The notes: generated from the sequence alone by a model not told the origin. Counted from the first letter of the stretch, positions 1 through 23,439 are shown. The stretch is 64,000 nucleotides of DNA from Haliclona indistincta (GCA_964017065.1 OZ024790.1:7119422-7183421), one strand, 5' to 3'. Numbers and translations are program-made.

Positions 1-343
1 CAATGAACAGATTGATAAAATCTTCCAGCGAGTTTTCAACAGCAGGTGAGATAGTAAATGCGTTTTTATAATGTAACAAAAAAATAACTGTTTTCTTTCT
101 TTTTCTATCAACAGTTCTTCTAAAAGACGGAGTGCAAGAATGGCCGCCCTTAAGCGCCGCTTAACAGTCCATTCTCTGAGTTCCAGAGGCATCACAGTCT
201 CCACCAATGTACTGGTCTCTCATTCAGTGCCTAGTACTGTTGAAAATAGGAGTATACCCAATTCAACCGCTAGACTATTACACAATCATCACATCATTAT
301 GCTGTGTCTATTAATAGCAATATTTTCATTGTTGTTCAGATAA
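1..343 (+). CDS. 3' end of a gene for a probable tail-anchored membrane protein (partial)
   Basis: Two exons are visible. The first, about 1-45, reads NEQIDKIFQRVFNS and ends at a GTGAG donor. The second begins after TCAACAG near 114 and runs to the stop at 341-343. The second exon is basic and Ser/Thr-rich, then ends in a hydrophobic stretch of about 17 residues (IIMLCLLIAIFSLLF) followed by Arg and the stop. That layout is typical of tail-anchored proteins of the ER or mitochondrial outer membrane. The N-terminal part lies outside the window and I do not recognise the family. Confidence 0.5.
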
Positions 344-1168
344 CTTTTTATAATTATATAGCACATTCCCTATTATTATTATTATTATTATTATTATTTA
401 TATATTGTACAAGATCTTATATCAAATTGAATTATATTACAATTACAATGTTACTACTATTTCTTTGAGCAAGTTAAAGGGGACCGTTGGTAAAGACAAT
501 TTTATCAAAGCATGACACAAACATGGGTTGTGCTCGTCAGGCATTGAAAGCAAAAGCTGTTTCTATAATTTGTCAGTAGACCGATCCCAAGAGGCAACTT
601 GTAATGTTTATGCAATTTCTACAGCTTTGTCATTTGTGAATACGCCTTCATGTGGACCCAGCCGACCCTCATCAATCGAGGGACTGTGATTTAGTAATTT
701 TTATCATTCACTAAAATGATCACTCACTCACTCACTCAGTGTTGCAACCCTCCAATCCACAATCCCTCCTACTCAGTTATTATTCTCTCTTACCTTCCAC
801 CATGCCTGTAGTGTTGTATGTGTATTGCACTAGCTATGTTGTGTTGTCAGGAGCACATGTTGACAATCATTAGTTCTACACTAGTTGTGCCTGAAGGTCT
901 GTATCAAGTGTCTGGGTTTAAACGATCCTCATAACCTTGCAGCTGGTAGGAACTGCCTGTGCATATGTATACTCTAATTAGCATGCCATGGATACAGTAA
1001 ACACACAAAACTGTGTTCCAACACAGCGAACATGATCTGGCTACTTGTAATTCACTAGGAATTTTCGAAAGGTGATGAGGTCACAAACAAAACATTTTTT
1101 ATGTCAACAAATGATGTGATTTGAAGCATTCGATTCAATAGATACTAAAATTGCTATTCTGTAGTTAA
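344..1168. other. Intergenic region between convergent genes
   Basis: AT-rich sequence between the end of the tail-anchored gene and the 3' end of FARSA on the other strand. It contains an ATT trinucleotide run near 371-398 and a short ACTC run near 720-738. I see no coding exon in it. Confidence 0.5.
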
Positions 1169-3124
1169 TTATTTGTCCAGACGACACAGAGGATTCTGAT
1201 ATACCATCTCAAGATTGGTCTTGTGTCCAACGAGTTCACGAATATTGCTAATACCATACTTGATCATAGTTGGCCTAGAGAGAGGGAGGGAGCGAGAGAG
1301 GAGAGAGAGGGAGGGAAAGAGAGAGAGAGAAAGGGAGTCAGTGAGTCACTTTTTTCTCTCACCGTTCTAAAGACAGCCCCCATGCTATCACGGACACGTC
1401 CTCAGGCAGGTTCATGGGTAGCAGCATCTCGGGACGGAATACTCCTGAGTTACCGATCTCCACCCACTTCTTGAGTCCCTCGTGGTAACTGAACACCTCC
1501 ATACTCGGCTCAGTGTAGGGGTTGTAAGCTGGCTTGAAACGAAGCCGTGTCATTCCTGGGCAGAGAGGGAGAGAGAGGAAGGGAGGGAGAAAGCTCAATT
1601 AAGGTTTGTGACTATGCTTATTACAGCAGTCAAGTGTGTGGTTTGAAAGTGAGTGAAATTCTCTTTCGCTGACCCATTTTACTGAAGAACTCATACAGTA
1701 GTCCCATGAGGTCCCCTAGTGTGAGGTTATAGTCTGCTACCACTCCCTCGATTTGGTGAAACTCAGCCAGATGTGTGGCATCAAGCGATTCATTACGAAA
1801 CACGCGATCGATAGAAAAATACTTGACAGGAGTAAATTCCTGGAGAGAAGGGAAGAGAGAATAAATACAAACAATAATTAAATGTTTCTTCACTGCATAC
1901 AAGCCGACCATGATGGAAGGCAAGCTTGTCATGCTTGAAGATATTCGGTTTAGCTGCCCAACGTAACTGCCGCACCATTACATGACAGGTATGGCAGCTT
2001 AATAGACAGCAGAGAGACAGAGAGGGAGAGGTATGTATGTGTGCACCTTTTGACCAAGCTTGTACAGCATTCGAGCACTAACTGCTGTAGTGTGGGTTCT
2101 GAGAATATTCTTCTGTGCTTCTTCAAGTTTCCAGTCATACTTGTAACTGCATTAAATGACACTAGTTTGGTGTCTTGGTTCCTAGAGCTCTTACCCTGTT
2201 GATCCATGCCCTCCTGTCTGATGAATAGTCTTGACACGTTCTAAATAGTCCATTGGGAATTCGTGTGACAATTCTGGATCTACAAAGAATGACATGGAAT
2301 AGTAAAACAGTAGTCTATTAAAAAGATGCAATGGTGTTTTGGTGAAGGTGCAATGGTCTATTGATAAATATGCAATGGTTTACTGGTGAAGGTGCAATGG
2401 TCTCTTGGTAAAGATGTAATGGTCTACTGGTGAAGGTACAAAGGTCTACTGGTGAAGGTCCAATGGTCTATTGGTAAAGGCAATGTTGCAATACCTTTCA
2501 GAAAGAAGGTATCATGAGCATCTCTTGCTGGATGCTGCTGGGGTTGGAAGAGAGCATCAAAGTTCCAGAAAGAGCTCTCGATGAAGTTGTTCGTAGGCAT
2601 TTCAGAAAAGCTACAACAGCAGGAAAGAGAGAGAAAGATTGATACAAGGGATCTAGATGGTTACCTACCCCATCTCGAGGAAGATCTGTCGTATCTCTGC
2701 TCTCACCTTCATCAGTGGATGAAGATGACCGCATGCCGGAGGGGCGCCCATAGCGTCAAAATTATACAACTTAAACTGCTTAGTACGCCAAGACCCTCTA
2801 AAACAAATACAAAAATCGTAAAACCAGATTCAAAATTGTACTCACCCTTGTAACAATTCTGGAGTTAGCTCAGTTTCGTCACGTGATATTTCAGTTGTAA
2901 AATTGAGTCCCTTGGTTATCAAAAACTTTTTTATTATGCTACATAAGATTATGACAGCACACTCGATCGTGCGAGCACATCTTGGGTGCACTCACACATT
3001 GTTTGCTAGTCGTCTTTTCTTGAAATCTTTAAGACTGTCTTGAGAGAGATCACTGCCTCCACTACCGGAATCCAGAGAGGAGAGCATCTGCTGTACTGAG
3101 TCAGTAATGGAGTCGACCTACAGA

Positions 3125-3188
<64 letters not shown>

Positions 3189-4019
3189 AAGATTGTGATC
3201 TCAGACTAGCAATGCTAGAGCAAAAGCGTGTCATATTCAGTCTCTGATTGTCGTGTATATAAAGACCACAAGTGACAACAGAGACTGAACACATTAGTGC
3301 ATGAAGGTGACACTCTACACCTTTCACTTCAGCATTGTAAGACAGGATTTTTCAAAACTCACTTTTCTGAATACTCTCGGTTTGTCTCCAGACTTGTCTA
3401 ATCTTATCCATCCTGCCGACATAGCCTTGCTGAATCCAATTTTTGCATTAGGCACTTCACTCTGCAACCAATGATGTAATAATGACAACATCAAAAATGA
3501 GCAATAGTGAATGTTCCCTGGTCCCGACACAGTGATTAGTACTGTTAATAACTAGCACTGTTTTAATAAACCGGGTCATGTGCTCTAGCTGTCGGTGTTC
3601 CACACTGATGCAATGAGATCAACAGTGCGTTTTACTTGACAGCACGTGGTGCATCACGTGATCACGCATACCATGAGTTGTGATTGCGGCGTCCCTTCTC
3701 TAGGGTCGACAGCATTGTACAGCCTTGCTTCGTGTGATCCCTCACGCACTACCTCTCTCCCCTCGTCCGTCAGCTGCCATTGCACCATCTGACTCTGCTC
3801 CACACTCACTATCTACACAATTATTATACGGAAGTGACGGCAGGGCTGCACGTGGTCGCACAGTAAACTCACATCTCCAAGCGATTCCAGACTCTTGATA
3901 GCGCCGACGACTGCTTGATGCTCGCTACCTGTTTTCTGCGCGTAACTGTACGAGTCCAAGCTGCCGCGATCGGCGAGAAATTTCAGCAAATCCTCCGGCG
4001 TGACTTCTTTGACGGCCAT
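1169..4019 (-). CDS. FARSA: Phenylalanine--tRNA ligase alpha subunit (cytosolic)
   Basis: This is the catalytic alpha subunit of cytosolic PheRS, a class II synthetase working as an alpha2-beta2 tetramer. The start at 4019 opens the N-terminal winged-helix region ([20 protein letters not shown]). Later exons carry the family hallmarks: [20 protein letters not shown] near 2690-2800, the motif 2 block [21 protein letters not shown] followed by QIEGVVAD near 1710-1840, and the motif 3 block with [12 protein letters not shown] and [11 protein letters not shown] near 1360-1490. The last exon begins [18 protein letters not shown] and ends PLCRLDK-stop, the stop falling at 1169-1171. At least eight GT-AG introns are needed. 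Exon order and length fit the roughly 500-residue animal protein. It is divergent from GAK. Confidence 0.95.
2322..2483 (+). repeat. 22-bp minisatellite in a FARSA intron
   Basis: About seven imperfect 22-bp units of the form TGCAATGGTCTAYTGGTRAAGG lie head-to-tail inside the intron just downstream, on the minus strand, of the exon ending HDTFFLK. Units differ by a few substitutions and there is no coding role. Confidence 0.8.
3126..3184 (+). repeat. (GA)n microsatellite next to a FARSA 3' splice site
   Basis: An almost pure GA run. On the coding strand of FARSA it is a CT tract ending CTGTAG directly before the exon that starts GTCGACTCC, so it also acts as the polypyrimidine tract of that acceptor. 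Confidence 0.85.
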
Positions 4020-4392
4020 TGTGAATCAAAGCACGTGCGCTTCAAAATTAATTTTGTTGGTCAATATGCAATCAAAATTGCTTAGGGCGTGGTCCGGTAG
4101 GCGTGTCATGTGATTCACGAGTCGAGTAGTAACAGTCCTTCGCCGACCACACGCACGTCTCCTATCTCTGCGCCTGTACTCCTTCATCCGTCACCGTCAC
4201 AACAGGTTCGATAAGTTAGTAGATAATTCAAACACTGAATTGCTCTAAGAAATACTCCATGGGCATGGCGCCATGCGTAGCTTCGCTTCCTTCTGTTCCG
4301 GCTTCAAATTCTAAAATCTCTTCCCCAATCTTCTCCCTAGATCTATGTTCAGTTAGACGTTTCTTCATCTTAACAGCTAGCTCTGCTATAAA
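4020..4392. promoter_or_regulatory. Divergent promoter region FARSA / GAK
   Basis: 373 bp separate the two start codons on opposite strands, so both promoters must lie here or overlap the 5' exons. A CACGTG E-box core lies about ten bases from the FARSA ATG (near 4031). No clear TATA box stands out. The assignment rests on geometry only. Confidence 0.6.
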
Positions 4393-11261
<6,869 letters not shown>

Positions 11262-11439
11262 TGATGCACCACATGGCGATTTCAGATTAATTTTATTTCT
11301 TTGAGCTAACTTTAGTTGTATTATTATTTGAATTTATATAAACATCAAATACTGTTTTAGAATCTACTAACAATTAATGTCAGCCACGATATAATTTAAC
11401 AAATAATTTTTTGTATAGAATAAGTCCCATCTTTGATCG

Positions 11440-12728
11440 TTAGCGCTAGATAGAAAGAGAAGAGAGGCAGAGGAGAGAGAAGTGAAAGAGAGATAGACAA
11501 AAGGGGAGAGAAAGAAGAGGATGAGAAAGGAGATATTAGTGAAAGAGAGGTAACATGCATGTTCAATTACAAGCATCTTTGCTGCGTGATACTTACCACT
11601 AGATAAGGAAAGAATTGTCCGTGGTGACCTGTCCCTGTGTTACTGGCTACCTTAGGTTCACCAGTGGGCAGGATCCCGACATGCCAGCCTGGGAACGTGG
11701 CTGACTCCAATACTACATAGTCATCTGAGAGAGAGAGAGGGAGGGAGAGAGAGAGGGGGAGGGAGAGAGGGAGGGAGAGAGAGAGAGAGAGGGGGGGGAG
11801 AGAGAGAGAGAGAGAGAGAGAGAAAGGGAGAGAGGGAGGTAGGGAGAGGGAGAGAGAGAGAGGGGAGGGAGGGGGAGAGAGAGAGAGAGGGAGAGGAGAG
11901 AGAGAGAGAGGGAAGGAGAGAAAGAGAGCAATTCTTACAATATCAAGCTTCTTTGTTACACTTGTGACACTTACCACTGATCTGTTTCACTGTTAGTTCA
12001 GTCCATGGGTGCTGCTCCCCTCCCTACACCAATCAACAATAACAACAGGGGATATCCATTATTGTACTTGCTAGTAACCTTTCCATCCAGATGACCCTTC
12101 CCGGTGATGGATATCCATCTTCTTGTGTCAGCAAAAGACTGCAGAGCAACCACGCCAGGTCGTCTGACGTGGACAATAAACTTAGCTTTAAAAGAAAAGA
12201 AAACGAAAAGATTGAAAAATAGGTACTGTGTCAACATACCAAATTGTCCCTCTCCTCCACTTCCGTCAATAGTGTTGTTTCGTAATCTCAGGTTGCGTCC
12301 AGTGGAGCGACATCGCAGGAACACATTGCACCCTTGCCCAAACACACTCTGTGTGTGGAGATCACATGACTATTATGCAATGATCACGTGACTATCATGC
12401 AACGATAATGTGACTGTCGTGCAACGATAATGTGACAGTCATGCAGTGAGCATAATGTCATTCTACTACTACTATCCAGCAGTCATGTAGTGATCATGTG
12501 ACTGTCATGCAGTGATCATGTGGCAAGGTCTCACCAACAGTGATGACTTGGCGGTTGCTTGAGGCTAAAAAGTAAAAAAAAAATATTTTCAACGGTGATT
12601 GTCAAGCATGAACTCACAGGAGGCTGGTGAGTGGGCTGAGGGTATTGGTGAGGTGGTGGTTGTGAGGGTGGAGTTGTAATTGGGTAGCTATTAAGAGGTG
12701 GAGCAGTCATGCTGGGAGGCTGAGGGTT

Positions 12729-12785
<57 letters not shown>

Positions 12786-13403
12786 AGGGAGAGGGAGAGG
12801 GAGGGAGGGAGGGAGGGAGGGAGAGAGAAAGAGAGGGAGAGAGAAAGAGAGAGAGAGGGAGAGAGAGGAGGAGGTAGGGAGGAGATCATATAAAGAGAGA
12901 TCTTATTCTTACTCTATAATAGACTGATGGAGTGAATTTAGCGTGTTGTCCCGTCCCTGTCTGATTGGGCAATTTGATAGTACCATCCGGCAGAATCCCA
13001 ACATGGTTACCGGGAGACATAACAGACTCAAATGCAACATTCAGACCATCTGCAAACAAAATAAATGATACTCTTTGACTTTTTCTCACTCTCACCGAGG
13101 TCTTTGACATAGAAGTCGCAAAAATGACTGCCATTACTGGTCTTAGTCAAGCCACCTTCTATAGACAACCAGTGGGCGGGGTTGTTGACATTTTGGAGGG
13201 CAGCCACGCCCTGACGACGGACATGCACAGTGAATTGAGCTAAGAGAGGAAGATGCACAGTAATAAGGTTAGGGCTTACTCATGCTTACCATGCGTCCCA
13301 TTGCCTCCAGTTCCCTCTACAACTCCATGTCCCGTGATGCGGAGGTTCTTTAAAGTCGCCTTGCTTTTGAGCAGCACAATGTTGCCCTCAGTGAAGCAAG
13401 ACT

Positions 13404-13462
<59 letters not shown>

Positions 13463-15856
13463 GAATATACAAAGTAGTCCCTAAAGCAGTTTCATTACTT
13501 CTTGCAACAGCCACAAAAGCGTAAAGTGTGATTCGTCCCTTACTTGGAAGGTTTATTACATTGAGTGATTTAGCTTGAACATGGTTTACGCTCTGCGGTT
13601 GACGCTTTTCTATTGCAAGAAGTGATAAAACTGCTATATTGCCTAGATAAAGCACTATCAATGTGTCTGCCTAGTAATGGTTGGGATAACATGCTTCTTG
13701 GGCTTACCAGTACGGGTGTGGTTCCCACACAGAGAGGCACACCAGGTGCAGGATCATTTGAAGACACACTCATTGGTGAGGCTGGAGAGGTAGGGTACAT
13801 TTGCTGAGGAGGAGGAACTGAAGAAGGTGGAGCATAGACAGGTGGAGCATAGGGCTGAGAAACAGGAGGGCCCGTAGGGGCATAAGGTTGAGGAGCACCA
13901 GGAGGACCCGTAGGGGCATAAGGTTGCGGAGGGCCCGTAGGGGCATAAGGTTGAGGAGCACCAGGAGGACACATAGGGGCATAAGTTTCATAAGGTTGAG
14001 GAGCACCAGGAGGGCCTGTAGGAGCATAAGGTTGAGGAGCACCAGGAGGGCCTGTAGGAGCATAAGGTTGAGGAGCACCAGGAGGGCCTGTAGGAGCATA
14101 AGGTTGAGGAGCACCAGGAGGGCCTGTAGGGGCATAAGGTTGAGGAGCACCAGGAGGGCCTGGAAGATAAGGCTGAGCAGGAGGAGGAGGGTAATGGTCA
14201 GTAGAGTAAGGCTGGCTAGGTGCTGGGTACGCTGCTTGATTCTGAGCAGCGTAAGGTTGAGGATAAGCTTGTTGGTAGGGTTGAGCAGGTGGTGCATAAG
14301 GCGGCGGCTGAGTAGCAGAAGGGTAAGTCTGGGGATAGGCTTGAGGCTGGACAGGTGCCTGTAGTGATGATGGAATATTGCATCATCATGATGTCATATT
14401 GCATCATGATGATGTCGTCACTCACTTTTTGGTGCACTATTGGTATAAATCGGCCGCTCAGACCCGTCCCTGTGTTATACGGCTGCAGCATCCTGCCGTT
14501 TGCCTGTACACCCACTCGCTGTCCAGGAGACTGGCAGGACTCGAGCACAACATATCGTCCCTCTACATGTGGGTATGCATTAGTTGTCATGGTAACAAGA
14601 CACGCCTACTCACCAAGTTCACCAACAAGTAATTCACAGTAGGGACCACCGTGACCCTGGGAATAACAAAGTGATGTAAACAGGTTGCAAGCATGTATAG
14701 TATCATAGCTTACAGTATAAGGAAATACACACACATGTTTAGTATACGCAAGGAAGCTTTAAGACAAGGTCAGCCCACCTGTGTAGTACTATATCCTTCT
14801 ATATAATTAATTTATAGTCTTCAGAAAAATAAACGTTTATTGCAAGAAAGGCTATGCGCACATTGACAAAACTTTCAATACAAGGACAGCATTCATAACC
14901 AGTTTTGAAAATAATCGTGAATTACGTACAAGTAACTTTCCACAGAGAGAGAGAAGGCCTTTTACACTACAAAGTGCATTGAATTCGCTTGTCCAAGGTG
15001 AATTCAATGTGCACTGCGTGTGTTCACACTACATGTCAGGAAGAGACTTAAGAAGCAAATTAGCCATTACATGTACCACTGTCACGTGACCAAATTATTC
15101 AACTATAGCTGTGGCGCTCTCTTGGTGTCCTAGTCACTTCAGTAGTCCATCCAGCAGTCATAGTAGCCTTCTAGTCTCTCTGCGTGCACTCACGAAGCAC
15201 GTTTCGCGATTTCATGCAAGAAGTGTGGCTTCATAGTATTGATGAATAATATTGTGAGTCACTTAAAGCGCAAATCACTCGAAAGCGCGTTCAGTATGAA
15301 CGGTGCGAATTGAATGATATTTATAATGCTCATCGAATTCGCAATTTTGTTGTTGTGTGAAAGGGTCTAGCACTTACATATGTGACTACTAAGCACTTGT
15401 TTACATGTTTTCACCATATTTTGGGCACCTTTACAACACATTTACTGTTTTATTGTCAACAACTTACAGTTCCAGTGGTCTTGCCCTCACAGATCGCTAG
15501 CCATCTATTCTTGTCCGCTACATTCTGCAGAGCGATCACACCCGGCCGACGAACATGGACCACAAACTGAGCTAAAGAGACGGACATGCTTATAAAGATT
15601 AATAAAGACATAACATTCCTCCTCTCTCGCCCCTCCCTCTTTCTCTCTCACTCACCATATTGTCCATTCCCTCCATTTCCATCACAGCCACCATCAAAAA
15701 TGCGGAGGTGTTGCCTGGTGCTCTGGGCTTGCAAGAAAATGACGTTGCCCTGAGTAAACGCCGACTGTGGGCGAGAAAAGAAAATGTCAAACATACACAC
15801 GACATCATGGCTGGGGAGCTCACCAATAGCGGCGTATCTCCAGCTGCTAGCTGCAT
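11440..15856 (-). CDS. Three-module beta-trefoil-like protein with Pro-rich linkers
   Basis: Reading the minus strand from ATG 15856 (MQLAAGDTPLL) there are three copies of one module. Each module has three internal repeats: (a) GNVIFLQ...HLRIFDGG...GQY, (b) AQFVVHVRRPGVIALQN...WLAI, (c) YVVLESCQSPGQRVGV...NTGTG..GRFIPIV. Three pseudo-repeats of about 40 residues with hydrophobic-x-LQ/ES spacing suggest a beta-trefoil fold like AbfB, fascin or FGF domains; that is inference. Modules 1 and 2 are joined by a long linker of 12-residue units (GPPGAPQPYAPT), and modules 2 and 3 by a shorter Pro-rich one. Equivalent introns recur in each module, so it arose by whole-module duplication. The last exon seems to add only Arg before the stop at 11440-11442. 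No signal peptide is visible. Function unknown; it is head-to-head with a relative. Confidence 0.7.
11727..11932 (+). repeat. GA-rich microsatellite
   Basis: Compound GA/GGGA tract. On the coding minus strand it is a CT tract ending CTCAG directly before the exon DDYVVLESATFPGWHVG. Confidence 0.85.
12352..12530 (+). repeat. Minisatellite of about 21 bp in an intron
   Basis: Repeats of the type ATCATGTGACTGTCATGCAG with substitutions, about seven units with one interruption. It lies in the intron between module 3 exons of the minus-strand trefoil gene. Confidence 0.7.
12731..12872 (+). repeat. GA-rich microsatellite beside an acceptor
   Basis: (GA)n and (GGGA)n. On the minus strand it is a CT tract ending CTCAG before the Pro-rich linker exon that starts NPQPPSMTAPP. 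Confidence 0.85.
13402..13456 (+). repeat. (GA)n microsatellite beside an acceptor
   Basis: Pure GA run. On the minus strand it is a CT tract ending TTTAG directly before the exon SCFTEGNIVLL of module 2. Confidence 0.85.
13484..13637. mobile_element. MITE of the CAGYRGTTTTATTACTTCTT family, diverged copy
   Basis: Terminal inverted repeats GCAGTTTCATTACTTCTTGC on the left and GCAAGAAGTGATAAAACTGC on the right, flanked by TA. The interior carries the family's GTAAAG / CTTTAC-like blocks. It sits in an intron of the trefoil gene. Better preserved copies are near 60.6 and 60.9 kb. Confidence 0.75.
13850..14165 (-). repeat. 36-bp coding minisatellite
   Basis: About seven tandem units of 36 bp encode GPPGAPQPYAPT with small indels in multiples of three. 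They form the linker between trefoil modules 1 and 2 of the minus-strand gene. The long Arg-rich open frame on the other strand is a shadow of this repeat. Confidence 0.85.
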
Positions 15857-16232
15857 CGAAAGTGCTTTTCACAGGTCAGGAATCGAATTAAAGAAGAGAT
15901 AAAGGGGGCGTGGATTCGTGTAGAACAGCGGGTCGCTGGGACACAGCGTTCCACTAGTGATGACCTTCAGAAAGATGACTAATAGATGACGAGGCACGAT
16001 TCCCCAGACGTATGTATGAAGAGCAACTAAGACTGCGATTGGTTCCGGATCCGATTCATTGGTGAGATGAGATACCCCCTTGATTGATCACATGTCAGCC
16101 ACGCCCCACGTGGGCGTTACACAAATTATCACGTGATTGTTCCATTAAAATAGCTGACGACTTTTCACATCAACGTTCTGTGATCTGAGCCCTGCTAACC
16201 TTTTCTGTTTGCTGTTACGAATAACGACAAAG
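15857..16232. promoter_or_regulatory. Divergent promoter between two trefoil-domain genes
   Basis: 376 bp separate opposite starts of two related genes. CACGTG and CACGTGA E-box-like sites occur near 16106 and 16130. I could not assign the 15890-16000 stretch to an exon. Confidence 0.5.
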
Positions 16233-20545
<4,313 letters not shown>

Positions 20546-20818
20546 GCCACAAAGATATAAACCTTGATCTTGACCACGCAAATCCTTCGTTGTGATCACC
20601 TTTATTAACTATTAATAACTCTCTAGTCAAAACAAGAAAATTCAATGTTCCGTTTTACCCTCTAACACTTGTTTGTGCTGTTATGTTGTTGTCATGGTAA
20701 CAGTGTATGTGCGTTATAATTATAGAACTATGTCATGTGACAACACAAACGGCATGTACAGGGCACAGTGACAACCACACACAGAGAGAATAAGGTCCAT
20801 CTATAGCTCGCTAGTCTC
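20546..20818. other. Short intergenic region between convergent genes
   Basis: Carries the 3' sequences of the trefoil gene and RAD23. No further gene seen. Confidence 0.5.
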
Positions 20819-23288
20819 CTAGTTATCATCTTTGTCCTGTTGGAGCAGAAAATCTGCAGCTAGATGCTCATTCTTGTCACAGGCAAAGAACGCCTGTATT
20901 GCCATACCCTCTGAAAATCCCATCGCTTTCAACTGGAAAAAAGAAATTACATCGTTGATCTCCTTTCTCTCTTAGTCTCCCCAACCCTCTTCCCTCTCTC
21001 TTTCTCCTACTTCTCTCCTATTTCTCTATCCTTCCCTATCAATAGTTTCTCTCCCCTGTCTTCTTCCCTCATTCTATCTCCTTCCTCTCCTATCAATACA
21101 GTGAAACCTGCTTAATAAGACTAGGGCTGAAACGAATAACACATTTTCATGTTCGAATAGTCACTAGCTAAAACAAACGAATAGTCGAATACTCTATTAT
21201 CGGAATAAAACTAGCTCTAGCAACCAGTGCGCAAGAACAAAATATTTTTAAAAGTTGTATATCAACATAAAGTCAGGGCTCAGGCTTGATTTGTGGACTG
21301 GTTACAAATAGCCCAAGTTTCCCAACTGCTAAAAGACTTCAAACGAACATTCGAATAGCTGCAATAGCATTCGAATACTGTCAAAACGATCGAATAGTCG
21401 AATAGTACAAGTATTCGTTTCAGCCCTAAATAAGACCACCTTCGGACCAAAATTTGTGGTCTTAATAGAGAGTGCCTATATAAAATCATGTATAAAATGA
21501 TCGAAAATTGTGCCCTTAATATAGAGGTGGTCTTTAAGACCGGTTTCACTGTAGCTTCTTTCTCCTCTCTCAATCTCCCTCTTTCATCTCTCTCTTACCC
21601 TATCAATAGATTCTTTCTCTTCTGGTGTGACACGTATTGCCATTGTCTGTTGTTGCTGTTGATCACCGCCACCAGTTGATCCTCCTTCCTCAGATTGATC
21701 TTGACCCAGTAGCTGAAGAAATGCCTGCTGATTGGCATTGATGAGCTATGAGAGGGAGGGAGGGAAAGAGAGAGGGAGGGAGAGAGAGGGAGGGAGAGAG
21801 AGAGAGAGAGGGGAGGGAGAGAGAGAGAGAGGAGGAGGGAGAGACAATATAGAATAAAGATTTGCCTCTTACATAGTCAAGTCTAAACTCACACACTCTC
21901 CCACTCACTTCAAGAAGCTGAGGGTTCTCCTGACTGAGTTGCTGTAACATGACCGGTAGTAATTGAGGACTAGCTTGTAGTGCCTGACGAAGCTGCTGAA
22001 ACTGGGGTAGATCCATCAAGAAAGCCAGTGGGTTTGGCGCATCTGTGCCTGTTCCTGTGCCGCCGGTCCCAGTCTCTGAAGGGGCAGTTGGTTGTGGTTG
22101 AGACGGCTGTGGCTGAGCAGGTTGTTGTCTAGGTGCGGGAGGAGTAGCGGCAGAGGGTGGGGCACCACTAGGGGGCGGGGCACCACCAGCTGGTGGCTGT
22201 GGCTGTCCCTCTCCAGCTGCTGGTGGCTCATATACTGACTCAGGAATACCCTAATAGTCAATTAAACACAATTGTGAATATCATTAACCAATACTGCATA
22301 GTAAAAATTCAAAAAATAGATCAAATTCTTACCGTCATCAAGTACTCTACAGCTCGGTCTGGATTGTTGAAAGATGCTCGCAGAGCTTGTTCTACTCGTT
22401 CTCGCTCGAAGCCCATTTCCATCAAGTTCATGACAACACTCTCATATTGGTCACCAACAACTGCAACACACATGAAGGTGTATTACTTGGTCTAACTGTC
22501 TCTCATCTTACCAAGCACAGATGAAGCATGTCTCCAGTCCTCACCACCAGCTGAGGAAGAAGTGGTGGTTGTAGCAGATGGACCACTGCTCTCAGTGACT
22601 GACCCAGTACTAGAGGTGACTAGAATCAAGCACACACGACCATAAGCACCAGTTTCCACTCACCTAGCTGATGGCGTGGGCGCTGTAGCCTCAGTTGCCT
22701 CACTAGTGCTGGTGGTAGTCTGTGATGAATCCTCCTCGTCCTCTCCGGCCGCTGGTGGTGCAGGTGCTGGCGGTGTGCTCTGCTGTTGAGCAGGTGTCGA
22801 TGAAGAACCTGATGCAGCTGGCTGCTCTGTCTGTGGCACCGTACTTGCAGGCTGGATGAAAATATACAAGACACCAAGTCAAAATTTGTGCCTCAATAGT
22901 CAATTTTTGCTATACCTCAGCTGGAGGTTTAGGCATCTTAGTTCTTGCTACCATGACTACAACAAAACCCGACTCTTGAATGTTGTAATCCTTCAATGGT
23001 GTGGGATCTGTAAGAATCTTGCCTAAAAGAATGGGCATTAATTAGGATATAATTCAAGGCAGCTGTTTTCAGTTTGTACCGGCATAGATAAGCTTCTGAG
23101 CTACCACAGGGAAACCAGCTCCCTCCTGATCCTCGATCATCTTCTTGAGAGCACCGACCTGAGAAAGGGAGAGAGAGAGATTGTCAGTGGTTTGTCGTCG
23201 GTTAAGCACGTTACCGCACCGTTTCTGTCTCTACATCTATCTCGATTGTGAACTTCCTCTGCTGCAAGGTCTTGATTGTGATCAACAT
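20819..23288 (-). CDS. RAD23B: UV excision repair protein RAD23 homologue
   Basis: RAD23 shuttles ubiquitinated proteins to the proteasome and stabilises XPC in nucleotide excision repair. The start at 23288 gives [18 protein letters not shown], the ubiquitin-like domain, which continues to [17 protein letters not shown]. An Ala/Ser/Thr/Pro linker follows (22660-22910). UBA1 spans about 22340-22620 ([33 protein letters not shown] on the minus strand, seen in pieces). The XPC-binding domain is at 21890-22030 ([25 protein letters not shown]). The C-terminal UBA2 ([29 protein letters not shown]) is in the last exon, ending DKDDN-stop at 20819-20821. UBL-UBA-STI1-UBA order is diagnostic. I cannot tell A from B, since vertebrates duplicated it. 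It is divergent from WDR83. Confidence 0.93.
21099..21551. mobile_element. Tc1/mariner-type non-autonomous element, interrupted
   Basis: Ends are CAGTGAAACC and GGTTTCACTG, each flanked by TA (21097-21098 and 21552-21553), as expected for the mariner superfamily. It lies in the last intron of RAD23 and is split by an inserted hAT-type MITE. Without the insert it would be about 138 bp, with subterminal inverted pieces AATAAGACCACC / GGTGGTCTTTAAG. Confidence 0.8.
21122..21428. mobile_element. hAT-type MITE inserted in the mariner element
   Basis: Terminal inverted repeats TAGGGCTGAAACGAATA and TATTCGTTTCAGCCCTA are perfect at the ends. The 8-bp target site duplication AATAAGAC is exact on both sides (21114-21121 and 21429-21436), the length typical of hAT elements. 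The interior has several CGAATAGTCGAATA-type repeats. Confidence 0.9.
21745..21842 (+). repeat. GA-rich microsatellite in a RAD23 intron
   Basis: (GGGA)n/(GA)n tract directly beside the exon ending in [13 protein letters not shown] on the minus strand. It is a pyrimidine tract on the coding strand. Confidence 0.85.
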
Positions 23289-23439
23289 TTTGTACTAGAA
23301 TTAGCGAGCAAGCTGCACTGCTGGAACGAACGTGATTCTCCACAAGAAAATATTTCAGAGACTGACCGTATATACAGTTAATTAATTATACAATAATATG
23401 CTGCTTGTCAGCGCATGCGCGAACTACTTAAAATAAAAA
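23289..23439. promoter_or_regulatory. Divergent promoter RAD23 / WDR83
   Basis: Only 151 bp separate the two ATGs. GCGCATGCGCGA near 23411-23422 matches the consensus palindrome bound by NRF1, a common element of bidirectional housekeeping promoters. No TATA box is evident. Confidence 0.65.

Noticed and set aside
13888..14364. Arg-rich 158-codon frame on the plus strand
   Set aside because: Shadow of the 36-bp coding repeat of the minus-strand trefoil gene.
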